Shown one piece after another: positions 56,476-64,000 of a stretch of 64,000 nucleotides of DNA. Under the pieces are notes generated by a model. The model worked only from the letters and a program-made list of their open reading frames with translations. It was not told where the DNA came from and searched no databases. This DNA comes from Streptomyces sp. NBC_01210 (GTDB lineage Bacteria; Actinomycetota; Actinomycetes; Streptomycetales; Streptomycetaceae). Within the stretch, counting starts at the first letter, position 1. Each line of letters opens with the position of its first letter. Made by a program: the position numbers and the translations under genes. The DNA is taken from contig NZ_CP108549.1 in assembly GCF_036010325.1 (NCBI RefSeq), forward strand, positions 5,518,001 to 5,582,000. The letters are read 5' to 3'.

Positions 56476-56928
56476 ATGGCGCTCGACCAGTCCTTCGTGG
56501 GGCGGACCTATCCGCCCACCTCGCCTTACGAGGTCGGCCGGGAAAAGATCCGGGAGTTTGCCGAGGCGGTGGGTGACGCCAATCCCGCGTACACCGACCA
56601 GGAAGCCGCCAAGGCGCTCGGCCACGCCGATGTGATCGCTCCGCCGACTTTCGCCTTCGCGATCACTTTCAAGGCTGCGGAACAGGTCATTCAGGATCCG
56701 CTGTTGGGACTGGACTACGACCGTGTGGTGCACGGCGACCAGAAGTTCGCGTACACGCGGCCGGTGCGGGCGGGGGACCGGCTGACGGTCACCTCGACCA
56801 TTGAGGCCATCAAGTCCCTTGCCGGCAACGACATCGTGGATATCCGCGGTGAGGTGTGCGACGAGTCGGGTGAGCACGTCGTGACCGCGTGGACGAAGCT
56901 GGTGGCGCGCGCCGCCGAGGAGGCGTGA
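56476..56928 (+). CDS. MaoC-family dehydratase, N-terminal FAS1-type (HadA/HadC-like)
   Basis: A 150-residue hot-dog-fold protein: FVGRTYPPTSPYEVGREKIREFA, AVGDANPAYTD (position of the hydratase motif, with no catalytic His), APPTFAFAITF and HGDQKFAYTRPVRAGDRL. In mycobacteria such proteins are the non-catalytic partner of the HadAB/HadBC 3-hydroxyacyl-ACP dehydratases. It is coupled to the next gene (TGATG). AGGAGGGAG precedes the ATG. Confidence 0.9.
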   Translation: MALDQSFVGRTYPPTSPYEVGREKIREFAEAVGDANPAYTDQEAAKALGHADVIAPPTFAFAITFKAAEQVIQDPLLGLDYDRVVHGDQKFAYTRPVRAGDRLTVTSTIEAIKSLAGNDIVDIRGEVCDESGEHVVTAWTKLVARAAEEA

Positions 56929-57356
56929 TGACGGCGAAGATCTCTTACGCGGACGTCGAGGTCGGCACCGAGCTGCCGGCCCAGAACTTTCCCGTGACGC
57001 GCGCCACGCTGGTGCAGTACGCGGGCGCCTCCGGGGACTTCAACCCGATCCACTGGAACGAGAAGTTCGCCACCGAGGTCGGGCTTCCGGATGTGATCGC
57101 GCACGGCATGTTCACCATGGCCGAGGCGGTCCGGGTGGTGACGGACTGGGTCGGCGACCCGGGCGCCGTCGTCGAGTACGGCGTTCGCTTCACCAGGCCC
57201 GTCATCGTTCCGAACGACGAGCAGGGCGCGCTGATCGAGGTCACCGGCAAGGTCGCGGCGAAGCTGGACGACAACCGGGTGCGCGTCGACCTGACGGCGA
57301 TGAGCGCCGGGCAGAAGGTGCTGGGGATGTCCCGGGCCGTGGTCCGGCTCGCCTGA
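56928..57356 (+). CDS. MaoC-family dehydratase, catalytic subunit (HadB-like)
   Basis: A 142-residue hot-dog-fold enzyme with the hydratase-2 motif ASGDFNPIHWNEKFA (catalytic Asp and His) and IAHGMFTMAEAVRVV. With the preceding protein it likely forms an (R)-3-hydroxyacyl-thioester dehydratase; the chain length and carrier (ACP or CoA) are unknown. A GTG three bases upstream is an alternative start. A hairpin terminator follows. Confidence 0.92.
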   Translation: MTAKISYADVEVGTELPAQNFPVTRATLVQYAGASGDFNPIHWNEKFATEVGLPDVIAHGMFTMAEAVRVVTDWVGDPGAVVEYGVRFTRPVIVPNDEQGALIEVTGKVAAKLDDNRVRVDLTAMSAGQKVLGMSRAVVRLA

Positions 57357-57382
57357 GGTACGAAGACCGGTAGGAGAGATGT

Positions 57383-57415
57383 GTAAGGGGTACTCGCTAC
57401 GGCGGGTGCCCCTTA
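57383..57415 (+). terminator. Terminator after the MaoC pair
   Basis: GTAAGGGGTACTCGC and GCGGGTGCCCCTTAC pair over 15 bases with two G-T pairs and a short loop, followed by TTCGTCTTCG. Confidence 0.8.
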
Positions 57416-57462
57416 CTTCGTCTTCGTCCGGTGCCCCGCACCGCCTCGCCCCGCGACCCTTC

Positions 57463-57492
57463 TTGACTTAGTTAGTGATTGGACACTAACTT
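57463..57492 (+). promoter_or_regulatory. Promoter and operator of the TetR gene
   Basis: TTGACT (57463-57468), 18 bases, TAACTT (57487-57492), six bases before the ATG, so a leaderless transcript. A perfect dyad AGTTAGTG-N6-CACTAACT (57470-57477/57484-57491) covers the spacer and -10, which should allow autorepression. Confidence 0.7.
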
Positions 57493-57498
57493 ACTCGC

Positions 57499-58056
57499 AT
57501 GGCCAGGATGAGCGCAGACGAGCGACGCGAGAGCGTCATCCGCGCCGCGATCACCGAATTCGCGCGCGGCGGCTACAACGGCACCTCCACCGAGGCGATC
57601 GCCAAGCGGGTCGGCGTATCGCAGCCGTACCTCTTCCGTCTCTTCAAGAACAAGCGGGAGCTGTTCCTCGCAGCGGCGCTCCGCTGTCTGGAGGAGACCC
57701 CGAAGGCGTTCGCCGACGCCCTGGAGCGGCGTCCCGACAGCCCACCGCTGGAGGCGATGGCGGCGGCGTACATGGAGCTCATCGGTGACGGCGACAAGCT
57801 GCTGATGCAGATGCAGACGTATGTCGCCGTGGCCTCCGCCGAGGCGGCGGGGGACCACGAGTTCGGTGAGCGGATCAGAGCCGCCTGGGCCGAGATCTGG
57901 GACCAGGGGCAGGCCGCCTTCGCCGGGGACGTGAACGAGACGACCGACTTCCTCGGTTGCGGCATGCTCATCAATGTCCTGGTGGCGCTGGGCTTCCCGG
58001 AGGATCACCGGGTGTGGGCCGGACTCGACATGTCCGACATCAGGGCTTCGCGCTAG
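57499..58056 (+). CDS. TetR/AcrR-family regulator
   Basis: A 185-residue repressor with the N-terminal helix-turn-helix GGYNGTSTEAIAKRVGVSQPYLFRLFKNKRELF (two helices) and a helical ligand domain. The ATG has no ribosome site, in keeping with the leaderless promoter. A related dyad stands before the downstream MFS exporter gene, so it probably controls both itself and the exporter. Confidence 0.93.
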   Translation: MARMSADERRESVIRAAITEFARGGYNGTSTEAIAKRVGVSQPYLFRLFKNKRELFLAAALRCLEETPKAFADALERRPDSPPLEAMAAAYMELIGDGDKLLMQMQTYVAVASAEAAGDHEFGERIRAAWAEIWDQGQAAFAGDVNETTDFLGCGMLINVLVALGFPEDHRVWAGLDMSDIRASR

Positions 58057-58104
58057 TTGCAGGATCCCGCTTCCTCGGGGGTGGGGAGAGTTCTGCCCGT
58101 GAAA

Positions 58105-58124
58105 GTTAGTCATCAATAACTAAC
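58105..58124 (+). promoter_or_regulatory. Second TetR-type operator before the MFS exporter
   Basis: GTTAGT-N8-ACTAAC shares the GTTAGT/ACTAAC half-sites with the operator at 57470-57491 and lies 15 bases before the exporter start. Confidence 0.6.
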
Positions 58125-58138
58125 CCTCTGGGGGAGCA

Positions 58139-59581
58139 GTGAACCAGCAGACAGCCCGCCGCGGCAGTGCCGCCTGGGCCCTCGTCATCACCAGCGTCGC
58201 CAGCTTCATGGCGGCCCTCGACAACCTTGTCGTCACCACCGCACTCCCCTCCATCCGCAAGGATCTCGGCGGTGCGCTGGAGGACCTCGAATGGACGGTG
58301 AGCGCGTACACCCTCACCTTCGCCGTACTGCTGATGTTCGGGGCGGCCCTCGGTGACCGCTTCGGCCGCCGGAAGCTCTTCATCGTCGGCCTCACGATCT
58401 TCACCGGTGCCTCCGCCGCGGCCGCGCTCGCACCCGGGATCGATGCCCTCATCGCCGCCCGCGCCGTCCAGGGCGTCGGCGCCGCGGTCATGATGCCGCT
58501 CACCCTGACCCTGCTCACGGCGGCCGTGCCTGTCGCACGCCGCGGCGCGGCCCTCGGCATCTTCGGAGCCGTCACCGGCCTCGCCGTGGCCAGCGGCCCT
58601 CTCATCGGCGGCAGTCTCACCGAACACATCTCGTGGCAGTGGATCTTCTGGCTGAACGTCCCGATAGGCGTGGCCCTGCTGCCGCTCGCCCGGATGCGTC
58701 TCGACGAGTCGTACGCCCCGAACGCCCGGCTCGACGTCCCCGGCACCCTCCTCGTCAGCGGCGGCCTCTTCGGCATCGTCTACGCGCTGGTCAACGGCAA
58801 CGCCGACGGCTGGACCAGTACCCCGATCCTCGCCGGTCTGATCGTGGGCACCGCGCTCCTCGCCGGCTTCGTCCACCACGGCTTCAACAACAAGAACCCC
58901 ATGCTCCCCATGCGGCTCTTCCGCAGCCGCGCCTTCTTCGGGATCAATATCGCGAGCCTGCTGATGTTCCTGGGGATGTTCGGCTCGATCTTCCTGCTCA
59001 GCCAGTTCCTGCAGGGCGTCGCCGGCTATTCGCCCACCGAGGCGGGCCTGCGGATGCTGCCCTGGACCGGTATGCCGCTGATCGTCGCGCCCATCGCCGG
59101 ATACCTCTCCGACAAGATCGGCGGCCGCCCGGTCGTCGTCACCGGCCTCGCCCTCCAGGCGATCGGCCTCGGCCTCTTCGCCCTGGTCATCGAGCCCGGT
59201 GTCTCGTACCCGGCCCAGCTTCCCGGCCTGATCCTCGGCGGTATCGGCATGGCGCTCTACTTCGCCCCCGCTGCCAGTGTGGTCATGTCCAGCGTCCGTC
59301 CCGCCGAGCAGGGCATCGCCTCCGGCGCCAACAACGCCCTGCGCGAGGTCGGCGGAGCCCTCGGTGTGGCGGTCCTCGGCGCGGTCTTCGCGGCCCGGGG
59401 CGGCTACGAGTCCGCCGACGCCTTCACCGACGGCACAGTCCCGGCACTGTGGATAGGCGCCGGGGCGGTGGCTCTCGCGGCACTGATCGCCCTGCTGATC
59501 CCGGGCCGCCGCCGCACGGTCGAAGCAGGTCCCCAGGAGGCGTCCCCGGCCGCCGAGGAGCGCGAGTCCGTCGCCATATGA
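58139..59581 (+). CDS. MFS drug exporter, DHA2 family (14 helices)
   Basis: A 480-residue proton-driven exporter. Motif A is GDRFGRRKLF, motif C-like GAVTGLAVASGPLIGG, and the first helix has the DHA2 motif ALDNLVVTTALPSI. Fourteen predicted helices, typical of EmrB/QacA proteins. The GTG at 58139 has GGGGGAG close upstream. Under a TetR gene with a shared operator, so a substrate-inducible efflux pump is likely. Confidence 0.93.
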   Translation: MNQQTARRGSAAWALVITSVASFMAALDNLVVTTALPSIRKDLGGALEDLEWTVSAYTLTFAVLLMFGAALGDRFGRRKLFIVGLTIFTGASAAAALAPGIDALIAARAVQGVGAAVMMPLTLTLLTAAVPVARRGAALGIFGAVTGLAVASGPLIGGSLTEHISWQWIFWLNVPIGVALLPLARMRLDESYAPNARLDVPGTLLVSGGLFGIVYALVNGNADGWTSTPILAGLIVGTALLAGFVHHGFNNKNPMLPMRLFRSRAFFGINIASLLMFLGMFGSIFLLSQFLQGVAGYSPTEAGLRMLPWTGMPLIVAPIAGYLSDKIGGRPVVVTGLALQAIGLGLFALVIEPGVSYPAQLPGLILGGIGMALYFAPAASVVMSSVRPAEQGIASGANNALREVGGALGVAVLGAVFAARGGYESADAFTDGTVPALWIGAGAVALAALIALLIPGRRRTVEAGPQEASPAAEERESVAI

Positions 59582-59636
59582 CGGCCGGAGTACGCAGACG
59601 GTCCGTGGCCCCGCCCGAGCGGTGGGCCACGGACCG

Positions 59637-59642
59637 TACCCT
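59637..59642 (+). promoter_or_regulatory. Candidate -10 element of murB, leaderless
   Basis: TACCCT stands seven bases before the GTG at 59650; no good -35 is seen. This supports the GTG at 59650 as the start rather than an ATG overlapping the exporter stop. Confidence 0.35.
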
Positions 59643-59649
59643 TGTCCCC

Positions 59650-60705
59650 GTGCAGGAACTCCACGACGCTCCCCTCGCCCCCCTGACCACCTTCCGGCTC
59701 GGCGGCCCCGCGACGCGCCTCGTCACGGCCACCACCGACGACGAGGTGGTCGCCGTCGTACGCGAGGCGGACGCCGCCGGCACCCCGCTGCTGATCATCG
59801 GCGGCGGCAGCAATCTGGTCATCGGGGACAAGGGCTTCGACGGCACCGCGCTCCGTATCGCCACGCGGGGCTTCGAACTCTCCGGTACCAAGCTGGAGTT
59901 GGCGGCCGGTGAGGTCTGGACGGACGCGGTCGCCCGCACCGTCGAGGCGGGGCTCGCGGGCATCGAGTGCCTGGCCGGCATCCCCGGTTCGGCCGGTGCG
60001 ACGCCGATCCAGAACGTCGGCGCGTACGGCCAGGAGGTCTCCAGCACCATCACCGAGGTCGTCGCCTACGACCGCCGCACCGGCGAGACGGTCACCGTCC
60101 CGAACGCCGAGTGCGCCTTCTCGTACCGCCACAGCCGCTTCAAGCAGCACCCCGAGCGCTATGTCGTGCTGCGCGTCCGCTTCGAGCTGGAGGACGCGGA
60201 CGGCCTGTCCGCGCCCCTGAAGTACGCCGAGACGGCCCGCGCCCTCGGCGTCGAGGCCGGCGACCGCGTCCCGGCCGCAGCCGCCCGCGAGACCGTACTC
60301 AAGCTGCGTGCAGGCAAGGGCATGGTGCTGGACCCCGAGGACCACGACACCTGGTCCGCCGGGTCCTTCTTCACCAATCCGATCCTCGAGCAGGCCGCGT
60401 ACGAGTCCTTCCTGGCACGCGTCCACGACCGCCTCGGCCCGGACATCGCGCCGCCCGCCTTCCCGGCGGGGGAGGGGCGCACCAAGACCTCGGCGGCCTG
60501 GCTGATCGACAAGGCCGGCTTCACCAAGGGATACGGCACCGGGCCCGCGCGTATCTCCACCAAGCACACGCTGGCCCTCACCAACCGCGGCGAGGCCACC
60601 ACCGAGGACCTGCTGGCGCTCGCCCGCGAGGTCGTGGCGGGCGTGCGCGAGGCCTTCGGCGTCACGCTGGTCAATGAGCCGGTGACGGTCGGCGTCAGCC
60701 TGTGA
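59650..60705 (+). CDS. murB: UDP-N-acetylenolpyruvoylglucosamine reductase
   Basis: A 351-residue FAD enzyme that reduces UDP-GlcNAc-enolpyruvate to UDP-MurNAc in peptidoglycan synthesis. FAD-binding block GGGSNLVIGDKGFDG, GIPGSAGATPIQNVGAYGQEV (two motifs), catalytic Ser in AGSFFTNP, and a C-terminal Glu in LVNEPVTVG. The GTG at 59650 gives the family N-terminus (VQELHDAPLAPLTTFRLGGPA); an ATG at 59578 overlapping the exporter stop would add 24 atypical residues. Confidence 0.95.
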   Translation: MQELHDAPLAPLTTFRLGGPATRLVTATTDDEVVAVVREADAAGTPLLIIGGGSNLVIGDKGFDGTALRIATRGFELSGTKLELAAGEVWTDAVARTVEAGLAGIECLAGIPGSAGATPIQNVGAYGQEVSSTITEVVAYDRRTGETVTVPNAECAFSYRHSRFKQHPERYVVLRVRFELEDADGLSAPLKYAETARALGVEAGDRVPAAAARETVLKLRAGKGMVLDPEDHDTWSAGSFFTNPILEQAAYESFLARVHDRLGPDIAPPAFPAGEGRTKTSAAWLIDKAGFTKGYGTGPARISTKHTLALTNRGEATTEDLLALAREVVAGVREAFGVTLVNEPVTVGVSL

Positions 60706-60808
60706 AGCTGACGGTCGGCGTCAGTCTGTAAGAGTTGCTGGGACCCGCCGGGTTCCAGCGTTGCCCGGGTCCGCCCGGCAGCCGGTTCGTCCTCGATCGC
60801 CCCCAGGC

Positions 60809-61441
60809 CTAGTACGCCACCCCGACTCCCTGCTTCACCGTCGCCGGGTCGTCGACCATCGCCAGCATCGCGTGTGCCACATCCGCCCGGCCGATCATCC
60901 TGCCGCGGCGCGGACTGCCGCCGACGACCGTCCGGTAGGAGCCCGTCAGCGGCTTGTTCAGCAGCCGCGGCGGGCGTACCGAAGTCCAGTCCGTCGTGCT
61001 GCGTGCCAGCTCCTCCTCCATCGTCCGGAGGTCGTCGTACACAGCCTTCAGCGCCGTGTTGATGGCCGCCAGCATCGCGCGGTCCAGCAGCGGCCGGCGC
61101 TCCGGGACCGGGCCGAGCGGGGCGGCGCTCACCACCAGCAGCCGACGTGTCCCCTCCGCCTCCATCGCCCACAGCACCGAGCGCGTCAGCTTCGCCGCGA
61201 TCCCGGCATCCGCGCGCTTGCGTGCGCCGAGACCCGAGAGCACCGCGTCGCGCCCGGCGACGGCCTCCCGCAGCGACTCGCCCTCCTTCAGATCCGCACG
61301 GAAAACCTGCAGGCCGGGGCCCGTGACCGTGAACCGCGCCGGATCGCGAACCACCGCCGTCACCTCGTGCCCCGCCGCCAGTGCCTGTGTGACGATCTCC
61401 TGCCCGATGCCGCCGGTCGCGCCGAAAACGGTGAGTCTCAT
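60809..61441 (-). CDS. NAD(P)-binding atypical short-chain dehydrogenase (NmrA-like)
   Basis: A 210-residue NAD(P)H-binding protein with FGATGGIGQEIVTQAL at the start, VVRDPARF, AVLSGLGAR and TSVRPPRLLNKPLTG. Substrate unknown. ATG 61441 has GGAGGT seven bases upstream. Divergent from a TetR gene with two operator copies in between, so it is probably its main target. Confidence 0.9.
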   Translation of the reverse strand: MRLTVFGATGGIGQEIVTQALAAGHEVTAVVRDPARFTVTGPGLQVFRADLKEGESLREAVAGRDAVLSGLGARKRADAGIAAKLTRSVLWAMEAEGTRRLLVVSAAPLGPVPERRPLLDRAMLAAINTALKAVYDDLRTMEEELARSTTDWTSVRPPRLLNKPLTGSYRTVVGGSPRRGRMIGRADVAHAMLAMVDDPATVKQGVGVAY

Positions 61442-61461
61442 GGCCCGCACCTCCATGGTGG

Positions 61462-61504
61462 GTAAGTATTCACTCACCTCTAGAGTGGGTAAGTGCTCAC
61501 TCAC
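61462..61504. promoter_or_regulatory. Tandem TetR-type operators between divergent genes
   Basis: GTAAGTATTCACTCAC (61462-61477) and GTAAGTGCTCACTCAC (61489-61504) are two copies of an imperfect GTNAGT-N4-ACTNAC dyad, 27 bp apart. Confidence 0.7.
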
Positions 61505-61529
61505 CCGTCAAGTGCCTTTCGGAGGTTCC

Positions 61530-62123
61530 ATGCAGAGACCGGCCCGCGCCCGCATCCTCGACGCCGCGCATGAGCTCCTGCTCACCATCGGCCTCGCCCG
61601 TGCCACCACCAAGGAGATCGCCAAGGCGGCCGGCTGCTCGGAGGCGGCGCTCTACAAGCACTTCGCGAGCAAGGAGGAGCTCTTCGTGACCGTGCTGAAG
61701 GAGCGGCTGCCCAGGCTCACACCGCTGTTGGACACACTCATCGCCGACCCGGCGCCGCGCACCGTCGAGGAGAACCTCACCGAGATCGCCCGTGAGGCCG
61801 CGCTCTTCTACGCCCAGAGCTTCCCGATCGCCGCTTCGCTCTACGCCGACCCCCGGCTCAAGCAGCGCCACGACGCGGCCCTGCGCGAGCTGGGCGCGGG
61901 CCCGCACATGCCCATCCGGGGCCTTGACGCCTATCTGCGCGCCGAGCAGGACGCCGGCCGGGTGCGCGCCGACGCGGACACCTACGCGGGCGCGTCCCTG
62001 CTTCTCGGTGCCTGTGCGCAGCGGGCCTTCGCCTACGACATGACCGCGGACGGAAAGCCTCCGCAGCCGCTCGACGAGTTCGCCGCGGGAATCGCCCGCA
62101 CGCTGCTGCGCGGAATCAGTTAG
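61530..62123 (+). CDS. TetR/AcrR-family regulator
   Basis: A 197-residue repressor. N-terminal helix-turn-helix ARATTKEIAKAAGCSEAALYKHFASKEELF in two helices; the C-terminal helices form the ligand domain (FYAQSFPIAASLYADP, GASLLLGACAQRAFAY). ATG 61530 has GGAGG four bases upstream. It likely represses itself and the divergent dehydrogenase. Its last eight bases overlap the convergent adenosine deaminase gene. Confidence 0.93.
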   Translation: MQRPARARILDAAHELLLTIGLARATTKEIAKAAGCSEAALYKHFASKEELFVTVLKERLPRLTPLLDTLIADPAPRTVEENLTEIAREAALFYAQSFPIAASLYADPRLKQRHDAALRELGAGPHMPIRGLDAYLRAEQDAGRVRADADTYAGASLLLGACAQRAFAYDMTADGKPPQPLDEFAAGIARTLLRGIS

Positions 62124-63171
62124 CCGGCCGGTCGGTCAGCCAGTCGTCGATGCCGGCCAGCAGCTTGTCCCTGATCTCCTCAGGCGCCGCCGAGCCGCGC
62201 ACGGACTGCCGGGCCAGCTCCGCGAGCTCCGTGTCGGTGAAACCGTGGTGCGTCCGCGCCAGCTCGTACTGCGCCGCCAGCCGGGAGCCGAAGAGCAGCG
62301 GGTCGTCCGCCCCGAGCGCCATCGGCACCCCGGCGTCGTACAGCGTCCGAAGCGGTACGTCCGCCGGCTTCTCGTACACGCCCAGCGCCACATTCGACGA
62401 GGGGCACACCTCGCAGGTCACCCCGCGCTCGGCCAGCTTCCGCAGCAGCTGTGGGTCCTCCGCGGCCCGTACGCCGTGACCGATCCGGGAGGCGCGCAGA
62501 TCGTCCAGGCAGTCCCGTACGGACGCGGGTCCGGTCAGCTCGCCGCCGTGCGGCGCAGCCAGCAGGCCGCCGTCCCTGGCGATCGCGAAGGCGCGGTCGA
62601 AGTCCCGTGCCATGCCCCGGCGTTCGTCGTTGGAGAGACCGAATCCGACGACCCCCCGGTCCGTATACCGCACCGCGAGCCGCGCCAGCGTGCGCGCATC
62701 CAGCGGATGCTTCATACGGTTCGCCGCGACCAGCACCCGCATACCGAGACCGGTCTCCCGTCCGGCACGCTCCACCGCGTCCAGGATGATCTCCAGCGCC
62801 GGAATCAGCCCGCCCAGCATGGGGGCGTACGAGGTCGGGTCGACCTGTATTTCAAGCCACCCCGAGCCGTCCCGCACATCCTCCTCGGCCGCCTCGCGCA
62901 CCAGCCGCTGGATGTCCTCGGGCGAGCGCAGACAGGACCGGGCGATGTCGTAGAGCCGCTGGAAACGGAACCAGCCGCGCTCGTCGGTCGCCCGTAGCTT
63001 GGGCGGTTCGCCGCTGGTCAGGGCATCAGGCAGATGGACGCCGTACTTGTCGGCGAGCTCGAGCAGGGTGGTGGGTCGCATCGACCCGGTGAAGTGCAGA
63101 TGCAGATGGGCCTTCGGCAACAGCCTGAGGTCTCGTTCAGCGGCTCCGCCGCGGGCACGAACTTGCTCCAT
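62116..63171 (-). CDS. add: Adenosine deaminase
   Basis: A 351-residue enzyme that converts adenosine to inosine. Zinc and catalytic motifs: LPKAHLHLHFTGS (zinc His pair; the last position is usually E in LHLHLxG, here F-T-G), VGFGLSNDE, APHGGELTG (His and catalytic Glu), RIGHGVRA (His) and ADDPLLFG (zinc Asp). ATG 63171 is chosen at the domain start; no ribosome site is evident, and an in-frame GTG at 63189 is an alternative. Confidence 0.94.
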   Translation of the reverse strand: MEQVRARGGAAERDLRLLPKAHLHLHFTGSMRPTTLLELADKYGVHLPDALTSGEPPKLRATDERGWFRFQRLYDIARSCLRSPEDIQRLVREAAEEDVRDGSGWLEIQVDPTSYAPMLGGLIPALEIILDAVERAGRETGLGMRVLVAANRMKHPLDARTLARLAVRYTDRGVVGFGLSNDERRGMARDFDRAFAIARDGGLLAAPHGGELTGPASVRDCLDDLRASRIGHGVRAAEDPQLLRKLAERGVTCEVCPSSNVALGVYEKPADVPLRTLYDAGVPMALGADDPLLFGSRLAAQYELARTHHGFTDTELAELARQSVRGSAAPEEIRDKLLAGIDDWLTDRPAN

Positions 63172-63255
63172 TGAAGGATCTTGCCGCACCTGCCCGCCGT
63201 CCGGCAGCCCCTTTCCCCGATCGGGTCCTTGCCCGAACGAAGAAACGGAACGGAA

Positions 63256-63284
63256 ACGGGCCCCCGGCCGAAGCCGGGAGCCCG
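63256..63284 (-). terminator. Terminator after aspC
   Basis: ACGGGC-C-CCCGGC and GCCGGG-A-GCCCGT form a 12-bp stem with a 4-base loop, 24 bases past the aminotransferase stop. Confidence 0.75.
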
Positions 63285-63288
63285 TCAG

Positions 63289-63306
63289 CCCACTCACGTG
63301 AGTGGG
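63289..63306. repeat. Perfect 18-bp palindrome right after the aspC stop
   Basis: CCCACTCACGTGAGTGGG, no spacer, beginning one base past the stop codon. It may be part of a double terminator or a binding site. Confidence 0.7.
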
Positions 63307-63307
63307 T

Positions 63308-64000
63308 TCAGTCGCGCGCCTCGGCCAGCAGCTTCTGGATCCGCGAGACACCCTCGACCAGGTCCTCGTCGCCCAGCGCGTACGAAAGCCGCAGATAGCC
63401 CGGCGTGCCGAAGGCCTCGCCGGGAACCACCGCCACCTCGACCTCGTCCAGGATCAGCGCGGCCAGCTCGACCGAGGTCTGCGGACGCTTCCCGCGGATC
63501 TCCTTGCCCAGCAGCGCCTTCACCGTGGGGTACGCGTAGAACGCGCCCTCGGGGGTCGGGCAGAGCACACCGTCGATCTCGTTGAGCATCCGCACGATGG
63601 TCTGGCGGCGCCGGTCGAAGGCGGTCCGCATCTCGGCGACCGCGTCCAGGTTCCCGGAGACCGCGGCCAGCGCCGCGATCTGCGCGACATTGGAGACGTT
63701 CGACGTGGCGTGCGACTGCAGGTTGGTCGCAGCCTTGATCACGTCCTTGGGGGCGATCATCCACCCCACGCGCCAGCCGGTCATGGCGTACGTCTTGGCG
63801 ACACCGTTGACGACGATGCACTTCTCGCGCAGCTCGGGGACGAGCGTGGGGAGCGAGGTGAACTTCGCGTCGCCGTAGACCAGGTGCTCGTAGATCTCGT
63901 CGGTGAGGACCCACAGGCCGTGCTCGGCGGCCCAGCGGCCGATCGCCTCGGCGTCGGCCTCGCTGTAGACCGCGCCGGTCGGGTTCGAGGGCGAGACGAA
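63308..64000 (-). CDS. aspC: Pyridoxal-phosphate-dependent aminotransferase, aspartate type (5' end outside window)
   Basis: The C-terminal 230 residues of a class I aminotransferase. The frame is open to the window edge. Visible landmarks: [12 protein letters not shown] (PLP/substrate Asn), the Asp/Tyr of [12 protein letters not shown], the PLP lysine in [15 protein letters not shown], and the substrate-carboxylate Arg in GYLRLSYAL. By gene order (adenosine deaminase next door) it matches the Streptomyces aspartate aminotransferase; aspartate or prephenate specificity cannot be told. Confidence 0.93.
   Translation of the reverse strand, partial: FVSPSNPTGAVYSEADAEAIGRWAAEHGLWVLTDEIYEHLVYGDAKFTSLPTLVPELREKCIVVNGVAKTYAMTGWRVGWMIAPKDVIKAATNLQSHATSNVSNVAQIAALAAVSGNLDAVAEMRTAFDRRRQTIVRMLNEIDGVLCPTPEGAFYAYPTVKALLGKEIRGKRPQTSVELAALILDEVEVAVVPGEAFGTPGYLRLSYALGDEDLVEGVSRIQKLLAEARD

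Noticed and set aside
59578..59649. murB start at the ATG overlapping the exporter stop (ATGA)
   Set aside because: It would add 24 residues unlike the family N-terminus; the GTG at 59650 fits the family and a candidate -10.

Overview
The window is a 64-kb piece of a high-GC actinobacterial chromosome, almost certainly Streptomyces. The signs are strong G/C bias at third codon positions, many GTG starts, 1-4 bp stop/start overlaps (ATGA, GTGA, TAATG), leaderless-type promoters, a DUF397/DUF5753 regulator pair, tRNAs without an encoded CCA, and a gene order (nuo operon, polyprenyl synthase, second nuo cluster, tRNA-Thr/tRNA-Met, rpmG, MaoC pair, murB, adenosine deaminase, aspartate aminotransferase) that I recall from the core arm of Streptomyces chromosomes. 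Most of the content is core metabolism. Accessory genes lie mainly between about 4.6 and 20 kb.

Layout. 1-4.5 kb: the 3' end of a complex I operon (nuoL partial, nuoM, nuoN). 4.6-9.1 kb: a winged-helix gene, a WhiJ/AbaA-type regulatory trio (ATP-binding protein, Scr1-type HTH regulator, DUF397 protein), a Uma2-type protein and an SCO6745-family protein. 9.1-16.0 kb: a minus-strand set made of a GntR regulator, a two-cluster ferredoxin resembling AprB, a sulfonate/nitrate-type ABC importer, and an AprA/fumarate-reductase-like flavoprotein fused to HEAT repeats. This is the best candidate for an under-described system. 16.2-20.2 kb: GPP34 protein, fumarylacetoacetase and a CocE-like protein that lacks its nucleophile. 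20.4-25.9 kb: polyprenyl diphosphate synthase, a secreted CHRD/DUF3455 protein behind a putative iron box, a LolA-like protein and a two-gene ABC exporter. 26.1-30.5 kb: secreted M28 aminopeptidase, RarD, and a divergent quinone-reductase-like/HxlR pair. 30.5-37.4 kb: korAB, then one NarL-type response regulator beside two tandem histidine kinases that share a nearly identical 254-bp tract. 37.7-47.6 kb: a second complex I cluster, nuoA2 B2 C2 H2-N2, with no nuoD, E, F or G. 47.8-52.7 kb: htpX, yccF, an amino-acid permease, a GlsB-like protein, alkB-ogt and yajQ. 52.9-64 kb: three tRNAs, rpmG, MaoC dehydratases, two TetR circuits with visible operators, murB, adenosine deaminase and a partial aspartate aminotransferase.

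How the parts fit. The two complex I loci, the prenyl-chain synthase (probably for the menaquinone tail) and the ferredoxin-linked 2-oxoacid oxidoreductase KorAB form an electron-transfer theme. The second complex I lacks the NADH-oxidising module, so a ferredoxin-fed enzyme borrowing NuoD from the first locus is possible, but that is inference. The 9-16 kb set would import a small sulfur- or nitrogen-containing anion and hand it to a flavoprotein/ferredoxin redox pair under GntR control. Its substrate cannot be read from the sequence. No CRISPR array, prophage, insertion sequence or rRNA gene was seen.
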